Shown here piece by piece: positions 6,558 to 14,197 of a stretch of 38,281 nt of DNA. The notes under the pieces were generated by a model. It had not been told where the DNA came from. It did no database searches and saw only the letters and a program-made list of their open reading frames with translations. Every line of letters starts with the position of its first letter. Positions within the stretch are counted from its first letter, which is position 1. The DNA is from Oscillospiraceae bacterium. Its GTDB lineage: Bacteria > Bacillota > Clostridia > Oscillospirales > Oscillospiraceae. The stretch lies in assembly GCA_902785905.1 (NCBI GenBank), contig CADAAM010000053.1:1-38281 (forward strand), in the 5' to 3' direction. Made by a program: the position numbers and the translations under genes.

Positions 6558-6806
6558 ATGATGTTCTTACTTCAGCTCATCAAGGACGGAAAGATTCAGG
6601 CTCTTCTGAAGAGTGGTCTGCGCATCGTCAAGCAGCACGGTATTTTGAAGGAAGGTCGGCACAGCATGACCGTCACCCTCACGATCACGGGGGAGGACGG
6701 GAAACAGGTCAAAACCGACATCCGCGTGAGCTACAATCAGGGCAAATTCGCCAAGCTCCCGCAGATTGAAACGCTGGACACCGAAGACTGGAAGTTTGAA
6801 GAATAA
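6558..6806 (+). CDS. Small uncharacterised protein, 82 residues
   Basis: Starts at the ATG at 6558 with ACAGGAGA nine bases upstream; the open frame continues upstream but that part crosses palindromic repeat DNA and is rejected. The first half (LLQLIKDGKIQALLKSGLRI) is amphipathic helix-like; the second half (MTVTLTITGEDGKQVKTDIR) looks like a beta-strand pair; the end is acidic. It has no signal peptide and no cysteine. I do not recognise the family. It stands alone, with repeats on its left and a low-complexity spacer on its right. The good ribosome-binding site and ordinary codon use support it as a real gene. Confidence 0.6.
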   Translation: MMFLLQLIKDGKIQALLKSGLRIVKQHGILKEGRHSMTVTLTITGEDGKQVKTDIRVSYNQGKFAKLPQIETLDTEDWKFEE

Positions 6807-6863
6807 AACCGCCGTCCACCGCCCCTGCCCTTCTTTTTAATCCGTCCCCGCAGGGGACACCAT

Positions 6864-6923
6864 AACTCCACTCTTCACTCTTCACTCTCCTCACTCCACT
6901 CTCCACACTCCAAACTCCAAACT
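6864..6923. repeat. Low-complexity C/T/A-rich spacer of CTCCACT/CTTCACT units
   Basis: About 60 bp of degenerate 6-8-bp units (ACTCCACT, CTTCACT, CTTCACT, CCTCACT, CCACT, CTCCACACT, CCAAACT, CCAAACT) with no G at all. It directly precedes the start region of the ABC-F gene. A short GTCCCC-GCA-GGGGAC hairpin lies just before it at 6844-6858. Confidence 0.6.
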
Positions 6924-6940
6924 AGTTAGGAAAACTTACC

Positions 6941-8812
6941 ATGACAGATCTATCCGTCAGCAATCTTGTAAAATCCTTTGAGATCGGTCGAAACGTGCTC
7001 GACGGTCTCAGCTTCACCGTCACCGAGGGCGAGCGGATCGGCATTCTCGGCCACAACGGCTGCGGGAAAACCACGCTCTTTCGCCTGTTGACGGGAGAGC
7101 TTCGCGCCGACGAGGGCGAGATCGCCATTGCGCCTGGCAAGCGCCTCGGCCTCATCTCCCAGATCCCGGTCTACCCCGAGGGCTGGACCACCGAGATGGT
7201 GCTCAAGGACGCACACCGCCGCCTCTACGCGATCAGCGAACGCCTTGACGAGCTCACCGAGCGCATGGAGCATGACCAGTCACCCGCCCTGCTGCGGGAG
7301 TATGACAGGCTCCAGGAGGACTTTCGCCGTCTCGGCGGCTATGAGATGGACGTGGACCGCGCCCGCGTGGCCAACGGTCTGGACATCCCGCCCGCGATGC
7401 TCGCGCAGGAATTTGCCCTGCTCTCCGGCGGGGAGAAGACCCGCGTCAACCTCGCGCGCCTGATTCTCGAAAACACCGACATCCTCCTGCTGGACGAGCC
7501 GACAAACCACCTCGACCTCCGGGCGACGGAGTGGCTGGAGGACTATCTGCTGCACTTCAAGGGCACCGTCCTCGCCATCAGCCACGACCGCTTCTTCCTC
7601 GACAAGGTGGTGCAGCGCTGCATTGAGATCAGCGACGGCAGGGCCGAGTTTTTCAGCGGCAACTACAGCTTCTACGTTGAGGAGCGCCAGCGCCGCTTTG
7701 AGGAAAAGCTCAGGAAATACGAGAAGGATCAAGCGAAGATCGAACAGCTCACGCGGGCGGCCGAGCAGATGCACCTCTGGGCCTTCATGGGCAACGACAA
7801 GCTGCACAAGCGCGCCTTTTCGATGGAAAAGCGCATTGAAAAGCTCAGCCGCAGCGAAAAGCCCAGCGAACAGAAAAAGCTCAGCGTGAAGTTTAAGGAG
7901 CGCGAGTTTGTGGGCGACGAGGTGCTGGTGATGGACGGCGTCGAAAAGCGCTACGGGGACCGCACCCTCTTCTCCGGCCTTGACGCCCTGGTCACCGGCG
8001 GGGAGCGCATCGCCCTCGTCGGCGACAACGGCACCGGCAAATCGACCCTCGTCAAGCTCATCATGAACCTTGAAAAGCCGGACCGGGGCTGGCTCTATCT
8101 CGGCCCCACGGTGAGAACCGCGTATCTGCCGCAGCTCGTCGGCTTTTCCAATGAGGAGCGCTCCGCCCTCGACACCATGCTCTGGGACTGCCGCTGCCAG
8201 CCGCAGGAGGCGCGTGACCGCCTCGCGGCCTTCGGCTTCCGGGGCGAGGATGTGTTCACCCCCGTCGGGGCCCTCTCCGGCGGTGAGAAGAGCAGGCTGC
8301 GCCTGTGCATGCTCATGGGCGCGGACATCAACTTTCTGATCCTGGACGAGCCGACCAACCATCTCGACATCGCCAGCCGCGAGTGGATGGAGGACGCCCT
8401 GTCCGATTACGAGCAGACGCTTCTGTTCGTCTCACACGACCGCTACTTTATCGACAAGTTCGCCACCCGCGTCTGGGAGCTCCGGGACGGGCACATTACC
8501 GATTTTCGCGGCAGCTATCAGGAGTTTCGCGCCTGGCGGGACCGGCAGGAGCTGGTCGCGCAGATCGAAAAGCAGAAGGAGCCGCCGAAGGAGAAGAAGG
8601 GCAAGCCGGTCAGAGCGAAGAACAACGACAAGGCCGTCCAGAAGCTCGAGCGTGAGATCGCCAAATTGGAGGAGAAGACCGCCGCCCTTGACCGGGAGGC
8701 GGAGGAAAACGGCAGCGACTATCAGAAGCTCATGGAGCTCGCCGCCGAAAAGGAAGAGCTGGAAGCGCAGCTCATGGAGCTGTACGAACGCTGGGAGGAG
8801 CTGAACGCATGA
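6941..8812 (+). CDS. ABC-F family ATPase (ribosome-associated, Uup/YkpA-like)
   Basis: 623 residues with two ATP-binding cassettes and no membrane segments. Cassette 1: Walker A GHNGCGKTT (37-45), signature LSGGEKT, LLLDEPTNHLDL. Cassette 2: GDNGTGKST, LSGGEKS, LILDEPTNHLD. A charged linker of about 80 residues separates them, and the last ~75 residues form a Lys-rich linker and a coiled coil, as in Uup and other ABC-F proteins with a C-terminal domain. ABC-F proteins bind the ribosomal E site and relieve stalled translation; some give antibiotic resistance, but nothing here shows that. The start ATG has only a GTTAGGAAA-type site. It is followed by a ydcF-like gene with an ATGA overlap. Confidence 0.9.
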   Translation: MTDLSVSNLVKSFEIGRNVLDGLSFTVTEGERIGILGHNGCGKTTLFRLLTGELRADEGEIAIAPGKRLGLISQIPVYPEGWTTEMVLKDAHRRLYAISERLDELTERMEHDQSPALLREYDRLQEDFRRLGGYEMDVDRARVANGLDIPPAMLAQEFALLSGGEKTRVNLARLILENTDILLLDEPTNHLDLRATEWLEDYLLHFKGTVLAISHDRFFLDKVVQRCIEISDGRAEFFSGNYSFYVEERQRRFEEKLRKYEKDQAKIEQLTRAAEQMHLWAFMGNDKLHKRAFSMEKRIEKLSRSEKPSEQKKLSVKFKEREFVGDEVLVMDGVEKRYGDRTLFSGLDALVTGGERIALVGDNGTGKSTLVKLIMNLEKPDRGWLYLGPTVRTAYLPQLVGFSNEERSALDTMLWDCRCQPQEARDRLAAFGFRGEDVFTPVGALSGGEKSRLRLCMLMGADINFLILDEPTNHLDIASREWMEDALSDYEQTLLFVSHDRYFIDKFATRVWELRDGHITDFRGSYQEFRAWRDRQELVAQIEKQKEPPKEKKGKPVRAKNNDKAVQKLEREIAKLEEKTAALDREAEENGSDYQKLMELAAEKEELEAQLMELYERWEELNA

Positions 8813-9534
8813 AAAAATCATTCTGGGCGCTGATCGCCGCCCTCACCGCGGCGGCGGCTTTCCTGCGCTTTGCCCTCAGGGGCTACGCCTGGTGGGGCTA
8901 TCTCTGCCTCTTTATCGCGGCGCTGCTGCTGGCCCACCGCTTTCTGCCCGCCCTGCTCTGGCGCATCGTCGTCATTCTGACATGCATCGGCCTCGCTTAC
9001 TTCTGCTTTGTGGAATATTTCATCATCAAAAACGCCTGCACCGACGCGGACGCCGGGCGGGATTATCTGATCGTACTGGGTGCGGCGGTCTACGGGGATC
9101 AGCCCTCCCTGACTCTGGTTCGCCGTCTGGAGGGGACGAAGGCCTATCTCGACGCCCACCCCGAGACCGTTGCCATCGTCTCCGGCGGCATGGGCAAGGG
9201 CGAGACGATCACCGAGGCCCAGGCCATGCACGACTGGCTGATCGCCCACGACGTCGCGCCCGAGCGCGTCATCATGGAGCCGAGGGCCACCAGCACGCTG
9301 GAAAACCTCACATACGCCTTTGACCTCATACGCGGGCGCGGGGATGAGCCCGCCGGCCGTGTCGCCATCGTCTCGAGCGCCTACCACCTCTATCGCGCCA
9401 AGCTCATGGCTCGCAATCTCGGCGTCCCGGACGCCGCCGGTGTGGCCGCGCCCTGGGGTTACTTCTTTGTGATGCTCAACTACTTCATCCGCGAGGCCTT
9501 CGGCGTGACCCATCTCTGGGTCTTCGGAAACTGA
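8809..9534 (+). CDS. YdcF/SanA family (DUF218) membrane protein
   Basis: 241 residues. Two or three hydrophobic segments in the first ~75 residues precede a DUF218 domain: YLIVLGAAVYGDQPS, VAIVSGGMGKGETITEAQAM, EPRATSTLENLTYAFDLI and VAIVSSAYHLYRAKLMA. These are the conserved acidic and Ser/His motifs of the ElyC/SanA/YdcF family, linked to envelope integrity in Enterobacteria but without a settled biochemical activity. The start ATG overlaps the stop of the ABC-F gene (ATGA), so both are one transcription unit. A second YdcF-family gene lies downstream at 10948-11799. Confidence 0.9.
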   Translation: MKKSFWALIAALTAAAAFLRFALRGYAWWGYLCLFIAALLLAHRFLPALLWRIVVILTCIGLAYFCFVEYFIIKNACTDADAGRDYLIVLGAAVYGDQPSLTLVRRLEGTKAYLDAHPETVAIVSGGMGKGETITEAQAMHDWLIAHDVAPERVIMEPRATSTLENLTYAFDLIRGRGDEPAGRVAIVSSAYHLYRAKLMARNLGVPDAAGVAAPWGYFFVMLNYFIREAFGVTHLWVFGN

Positions 9535-9545
9535 GGTGGCGCGGG

Positions 9546-10848
9546 ATGGACAGACTCTCACGTTTCAGCCGCTCCCGGCTCGCGGCGGCGCTGGTTTTGG
9601 CGGCGGTGTTTCTGCTGCTGCTCTTTCTGAACCACGAGACCGACCTTGTGGCGGACGATTACCGCTACTGCTTCAGCTACCTGGACGACAGCCGCATTTT
9701 CGCAGATCTTCCCCTCCATGGCGGCGCACCGGCAGACGATGAACGGCCGCGTGATCGCGCACGCCCTGGTGCAGCTCTTTCTGATGCTGCCAAAGACTGT
9801 CTTCGACGTTGTCAACGCCGCGGTCTTCGCCGCGCTGCTGCGGCTGATCTGCCGCCTCTGTGACCGCAGGAGGCCGAACGCCCTCCTGCTGCTCACGGCC
9901 TTCGGCTGTCTGTGGGTTTTGCAGCCGGATTTTGGGCAGGTCTTTCTGTGGCTCGACGGCTCGATCAACTATCTCTGGTGCGCGGCGCTGAGTCTTCTGT
10001 GGCTGCTGCCCTGGGCGGCGCGGCTCACAGAGGGGAAGAGTCCCGCAAAGGCCGTGCAGCTTTTGTATGTCCCCTTCTCGTTTGTCGTGGGCGCGTACTC
10101 GGAAAACGCCACAGTCGCCCTCGTTGCGATGGGTCTGTGCTTTCTGCTGCCGGAAGTTTTCGAGAAGAAGCGCCGCCCGGAGCTCTGGGCCCTGCTCAGT
10201 CTCGCGGCGATGATGCTCGGCTTCTTTTACATGATGCTCGCTCCGGCGGAGAGCGTGAACAAGTCCGCCGAGATGCGCCTTGCGGTTCTCTTTGAAAACT
10301 TCCTCGAGACAGGCCGCTTCTATCTCCGCTTCTGGCCTCTGCTTCTGAGCTTTCCCCTGCTCTATTGCCTGGCAATAAAAAACGGCGTCTCCCGTGAAAG
10401 TCGTCTTCTGTCGCTGGTACTGCTCTTCGGCTCGCTCGCGGGGCATTTCGTGCTGACCTTCGCGATGTACACCGCCGCACGCAGCACCTATATTGGTCTG
10501 ATCCTCCTGCTCTGCGCAGACGGCGTGCTGTTCTCTTCCCTGCTTGAAACGCGGAGCCGCGCCGTCCCCGCCGCCCTCTGCGCCGTCTGCCTCGCGTTTA
10601 CGCTGTACCTTCTCCCGGTAGGAGTCAGGGACATCATCCGCACCCACGCAGCGCTGCAATACAACGTGGAGCTCATCCGTGAGTGCGCCGCCGACGGGGA
10701 GACGCTCATTCAGGTCCCGCGCCCCTATCCCGACACCAGCTACCCCGCCTTCGCGGGTCTGCCCTATCTGAACGTCGAAGACCCCGGCGACTGGCCCAAT
10801 GTCTACATGGCGAAGTACTACGGGGCCGAGCGGATCATCGGCTACTGA
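9546..10848 (+). pseudogene. DUF6056-like polytopic membrane protein, frameshifted
   Basis: The N-terminus reads from the ATG at 9546 through a membrane segment and LNHETDLVADDYRYCFSYLD, the family's typical start. The continuation, FPSMAAHRQTMNGRVIAH and then about nine membrane segments to RIIGY, is in the +1 frame, ending at 10848. The switch lies near 9693-9710, where the residues linking the two parts also look too few, so a small deletion is more likely than a one-base slip. The full protein would be ~430 residues, the size of DUF6056 membrane proteins, thought to relate to cell-surface glycan assembly. It may be a true pseudogene, a recoded gene or an assembly error. Codon use downstream still looks like selected coding DNA. 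Confidence 0.75.
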
Positions 10849-10947
10849 GGGGGGATCCTTCTGCTGCTCCTGTGTCTGTCGCTTTCGGCGCTGCTGTTTC
10901 TGCGCTGGCAGGCGAAGGACGTCGACGCGCCGCCGACGCCCGCTGTC

Positions 10948-11799
10948 ATGACCGCAGAGCCGGCGACAGCGCCTTTGCCGACGCCTGTGCCGACCGAAGC
11001 GCCGACACCCGATCCCACCCCGGTCCCGACGGCAGCGCCCACGCCATTTGTGCCGCCCCAGGGCTACACGGAGGAAAGCTACCGGCTCGTGAGCGACATG
11101 GCCTTTGCCTACGCGGATAAGCAGGAGGCGGCGTCCGAGCTCATCGGGCATGATCTGGAAGAGCTCTCCGACCTCGATCCCGCGCTCGGCTCGCTCTGGA
11201 CAGAGCTCATGGCCCTGTGGAGCGAGGTCAACACAACGCTCACGCTCAACCCCGGCGTGCTGCCCGACGGTCTGCCGGAGGATGACAGCCTCTGCATCGT
11301 AGTCCTCGGCTTCCAGCTCCACCCGGACGGCTCCATGAGCGAGGAGCTGGTCGGCCGCTGCGAGACGGCGCTGGCCTCCGCCGAAAAGTACCCGAACGCG
11401 CTGATCGCCGTGACCGGCGGCGGCACCGCGTGGCAGAACCCCTCGGCTACCGAGGCGGGCGTCATGGCCGCGTGGCTCACGGCGCGCGGGGTCAAGCCCG
11501 AACGCATCCTGACCGAGGACGCCTCCATGACCACGGCGGACAACGCCGCCTTTACCTGCAGGCTGCTTTGTGAGCAGCACCCCGAGGTCAGAGCCCTCGC
11601 CATTGTCTCAAGCGACTACCATCTCCCGCTGGGCGTGCTGCTGTTTCAGGAGGAGGCCCTGCTGACCGAGTACGAGACCGGGACGCGCCCCTTTGAGGTG
11701 ATCTCCAACGCCGCGCTGGACACCCAGGGCCGCGTCAACCCCGACAGCCCCATGATGCAGAAGTCGTACCTGTGGAGTCTCGCCGACCCGAAGTATTAA
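10948..11799 (+). CDS. YdcF/SanA family (DUF218) protein with Pro/Thr-rich stalk; true start unclear
   Basis: 283 residues from the first in-frame ATG. Residues 1-40 are a PTP-rich stalk; the DUF218 domain follows with SLCIVVLGFQLHPDGSMSEE, VTGGGTAWQNPSATEAGVMA, EDASMTTADNAAF and LAIVSSDYHLPLGVLLF. Upstream of the ATG the same frame stays open to 10849 and encodes a hydrophobic run (LLLLCLSLSALLFL) that looks like the protein's signal anchor, but it contains no ATG, GTG or TTG. A GAGGGGGG site at 10847-10854 is six bases before a CTG at 10861, which could be a rare start; alternatively a start codon was lost. The frame directly follows the stop of the DUF6056-like gene. Confidence 0.8.
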   Translation: MTAEPATAPLPTPVPTEAPTPDPTPVPTAAPTPFVPPQGYTEESYRLVSDMAFAYADKQEAASELIGHDLEELSDLDPALGSLWTELMALWSEVNTTLTLNPGVLPDGLPEDDSLCIVVLGFQLHPDGSMSEELVGRCETALASAEKYPNALIAVTGGGTAWQNPSATEAGVMAAWLTARGVKPERILTEDASMTTADNAAFTCRLLCEQHPEVRALAIVSSDYHLPLGVLLFQEEALLTEYETGTRPFEVISNAALDTQGRVNPDSPMMQKSYLWSLADPKY

Positions 11800-11800
11800 A

Positions 11801-11935
11801 TGGCTCCCCTGAAAGGGGAGCTGTCACAGCGGCAGGCCGCCGTGACTGAGGGGTTATCCATCGGGCAAGGCGCTGTTACCCCTCCGGTTTTGGGCTGCTT
11901 GCAGCTCAAAACCACCTCCCCTTTCAGGGGAGGCA
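11801..11935. repeat. TGGCTCC-type palindromic repeat, copy B (best preserved)
   Basis: 135 bp, starting one base after the stop codon of the second ydcF-like gene. It opens with the hairpin CTCCCC-TGAAA-GGGGAG, has the inner dyad GTCACAGCGGC-AGGCC... GCCGCCGTGAC, the boxes CCCCTCCGG and CAGCTCAAAACCACC, and closes with CCTCCCC-TTTCA-GGGGAGG and ends AGGCA. The two end hairpins are inverted relatives of each other. It may act as the transcript end of the operon before it. Confidence 0.75.
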
Positions 11936-11987
11936 TGGTCTTTCTGCATTCAAGGTAAACCCTGGGCGACCCATTTACTTTCCAATC

Positions 11988-12016
11988 TTGCAAACAGCCT
12001 GTATTTTTGCTAAAAT
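11988..12016 (+). promoter_or_regulatory. Sigma-A promoter of the lipoprotein / epimerase unit
   Basis: TTGCAA (11988-11993), exactly 17 bp, TAAAAT (12011-12016), in an AT-rich patch that contrasts with the GC-rich surroundings, 28 bp before the lipoprotein start codon. It lies just after repeat copy B. Confidence 0.7.
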
Positions 12017-12044
12017 ATTATGATACTTACCCATGGAGGTCACG

Positions 12045-13103
12045 ATGAAGAAGCGTTCTTTTCTGATTCTGTTGATCGCTGCGCTCGCGTTTTCGCTTGC
12101 CGCCTGTTCCTCTCCCGCCCCCGTGCCGGTCGAAACGTCCGCGCCCTCTGTGACGGAGACGCCCGCACCGACGGCGGAGCCCGTCGCCCTGCCGAACCCC
12201 ATCCATGAGACGAACGCCGAGGGCCTTGTGCAGGCCACCGGGATCCCGCTCCCCGCGCCTGAGGGGGCCGAGGATGTGCGTTACAGCTGGATCGAGCTCA
12301 CAGACGGCGCGCCGATCGCCCAGATGGATTTCACGCTCGGAGATGCCAGAGCCTTTCTGCGCGCGCAGCCGACCGCCGGCTTTGAGCCCGAGGACATCTC
12401 CGGCCTGTATTTTGACTGGACAGAGGCCAGCGCCGCCGAAGTCAGCTACTGCAAGGCCGCGCTCTATACCAACGGAGAGGCCGGGTATATTGCCTGGGTC
12501 GACGTCGTGCCGGGTCTACTGTACAACCTCGGCATGACGCAGGGCGCGAGCGCCGATACGCTGATTGCGCTTGCCAGCGCCGCCTTCGTCCCCGTGCAGG
12601 GCGACGCCGACGGCGAGGTCCCGGAAGAAAAGAGCGCCGAGCGTGACGAGCGCTACGCCCTCTATTGGGAGCTGATCGACAAGGTCACCGCGGGGCTCAG
12701 AGACGGCCTGAGCTCTGACCAGACCGCTCAGCTCGGCATCAGCGACGTCTTCGCGCGCCCCGGGGCCGAAGAACTCGGCTGGCTGCTCCGCGACCTCAAC
12801 AGCGACGGCGTGGACGAGCTGCTCTTCGGCCGGTCGAAGGAGGGCGACGAGCTGACCCCGACCTACGATATTTTCTGCCTGCTCGGCGGCGTGCTCAGCC
12901 ACCCCGCGACCGGCTGGGAGTTCAACTGCTGGTATCTGCTGCCGTACGGCATGCTCATCAACGAGTGGAGCGGCGACGGCTATGACCACTATCGCAGCGC
13001 CTACGGCTACTTCAACGGCTCCCTCATCCCCGGCTTCAGCTCCGCCGGACGCGAGCAATACCTGAAACTCGACTTTCAGCGCTTTATTGAGGATGAAACA
13101 TGA
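12045..13103 (+). CDS. Secreted lipoprotein, uncharacterised
   Basis: 352 residues from the ATG at 12045, which has GGAGG six bases upstream; an earlier in-frame ATG at 12033 overlaps that site and is rejected. A lipoprotein signal peptide (KKR, hydrophobic core, lipobox LAAC) is followed by a Ser/Pro/Thr-rich tether (residues ~22-55) like those of surface lipoproteins. The rest has two segments: a first around residues 70-190 and a second with DLNSDGVDELLFG, an Asp-rich calcium-binding-like loop as in VCBS/EF-hand-type repeats, then Trp/Tyr-rich sequence. No enzyme family is recognised. The stop overlaps the epimerase start (ATGA), so it is co-transcribed with nucleotide-sugar genes. Confidence 0.8.
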   Translation: MKKRSFLILLIAALAFSLAACSSPAPVPVETSAPSVTETPAPTAEPVALPNPIHETNAEGLVQATGIPLPAPEGAEDVRYSWIELTDGAPIAQMDFTLGDARAFLRAQPTAGFEPEDISGLYFDWTEASAAEVSYCKAALYTNGEAGYIAWVDVVPGLLYNLGMTQGASADTLIALASAAFVPVQGDADGEVPEEKSAERDERYALYWELIDKVTAGLRDGLSSDQTAQLGISDVFARPGAEELGWLLRDLNSDGVDELLFGRSKEGDELTPTYDIFCLLGGVLSHPATGWEFNCWYLLPYGMLINEWSGDGYDHYRSAYGYFNGSLIPGFSSAGREQYLKLDFQRFIEDET

Positions 13104-14185
13104 ACGAATTTATGAACAAGACCGTCCTGATCACGGGCGCGGCGGGCTTTATCGGCTGCTTTCTGTCGCAGGAGCTGCTGCGCCGCAATGAAAACATCCA
13201 CGTCGTCGGTATCGACAGCATGAACGATTACTACGAGGTCTCGCTCAAGGAGTACCGCCTCGGGCTGCTGGAAAGCCTCGCCGCCAAGAGGGCGGGCGAC
13301 GGCTGCCGCTTCAGCTTCGTGCGCGGCAACATGGCGGACAAAGCCGTTTTGGACAGGCTCTTTGCGGACTATGCGCCGGACATCGTTGTGAACCTCGCGG
13401 CCCAGCCCGGCGTGCGCTATTCCATCGACCACCCTGACGTGTACATTGAGTCGAACCTTATCGGCTTTTACAATATCCTCGAGGCCTGCCGCCACTCCTG
13501 CGACGGCGGGAAAAAGGGCGTGGAGCATCTGGTCTACGCCTCCAGCTCCTCGGTCTACGGCAACAACAAAAAGGTCCCCTACTCCACCGACGACAAGGTC
13601 GACCACCCGATCAGCCTCTATGCCGCGACGAAGAAGTCGGACGAGCTGCTGGCCCACGCCTATGCAAAGCTCTACGACATTCCGAGCACCGGCCTGCGCT
13701 TCTTTACGGTCTACGGCCCCGCCGGGCGGCCCGATATGGCCTACTTCGGCTTTACCAACAAGCTGCGCGCGGGCGAGACCATCAAAATTTTCAACTACGG
13801 CAACTGTAAGCGGGACTTCACCTACATCGACGATATTGTGGAGGGCATCATGCGCGTCATGGCAAAGCCGCCCGCGCGCAAAACCGGCGCGGACGGCCTG
13901 CCCGTTCCGCCGTACAAGCTCTACAACATCGGCAACAGCCACCCGGAAAACCTGCTGGACTTCGTGCGCATCCTCTCGGAGGAGCTGGTCAGCGCGGGCG
14001 TGCTGCCGGAGGATTACGACTTTGAGGCGCACAAGCAGCTTGTGCCCATGCAGCCGGGCGACGTGGAGATCACCTACGCCGACACGGAGCCGCTGGAGCG
14101 GGACTTCGGCTTTAAGCCGCACACCCCGCTGCGCGAGGGGCTCAGGCGCTTTGCGCAATGGTACAAAGAATACTATAAGATGTAA
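13100..14185 (+). CDS. NAD-dependent epimerase, UDP-glucuronate 4-epimerase-like
   Basis: 361 residues, short-chain dehydrogenase/reductase fold. It has the NAD-binding motif GAAGFIG (residues ~14-20), NLAAQPGVRYSIDHPDVYIESNLIG, the catalytic Ser region YASSSSVYG and the YAATK (YxxxK) motif, then GRPDMAYFGFTNKLRAGETI and RDFTYIDDIVEGI. The GVRYSIDHP and GRPDMA segments are those of UDP-glucuronate 4-epimerases (UDP-GlcA to UDP-GalA), distinguishing it from GalE and RmlB. The next gene makes UDP-glucuronate, so the pair would supply galacturonate for a capsule or secondary wall polymer. Its start overlaps the lipoprotein stop. Confidence 0.88.
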   Translation: MNEFMNKTVLITGAAGFIGCFLSQELLRRNENIHVVGIDSMNDYYEVSLKEYRLGLLESLAAKRAGDGCRFSFVRGNMADKAVLDRLFADYAPDIVVNLAAQPGVRYSIDHPDVYIESNLIGFYNILEACRHSCDGGKKGVEHLVYASSSSVYGNNKKVPYSTDDKVDHPISLYAATKKSDELLAHAYAKLYDIPSTGLRFFTVYGPAGRPDMAYFGFTNKLRAGETIKIFNYGNCKRDFTYIDDIVEGIMRVMAKPPARKTGADGLPVPPYKLYNIGNSHPENLLDFVRILSEELVSAGVLPEDYDFEAHKQLVPMQPGDVEITYADTEPLERDFGFKPHTPLREGLRRFAQWYKEYYKM

Positions 14186-14197
14186 GGAGGCAATACG

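Noticed and set aside
9673-11580. Very long open frame (635 codons) on the minus strand
   Set aside because: It is antisense to the DUF6056-like and second YdcF genes; its product is Arg/Gln/Gly-rich with no family motifs, a by-product of GC-rich codon use.
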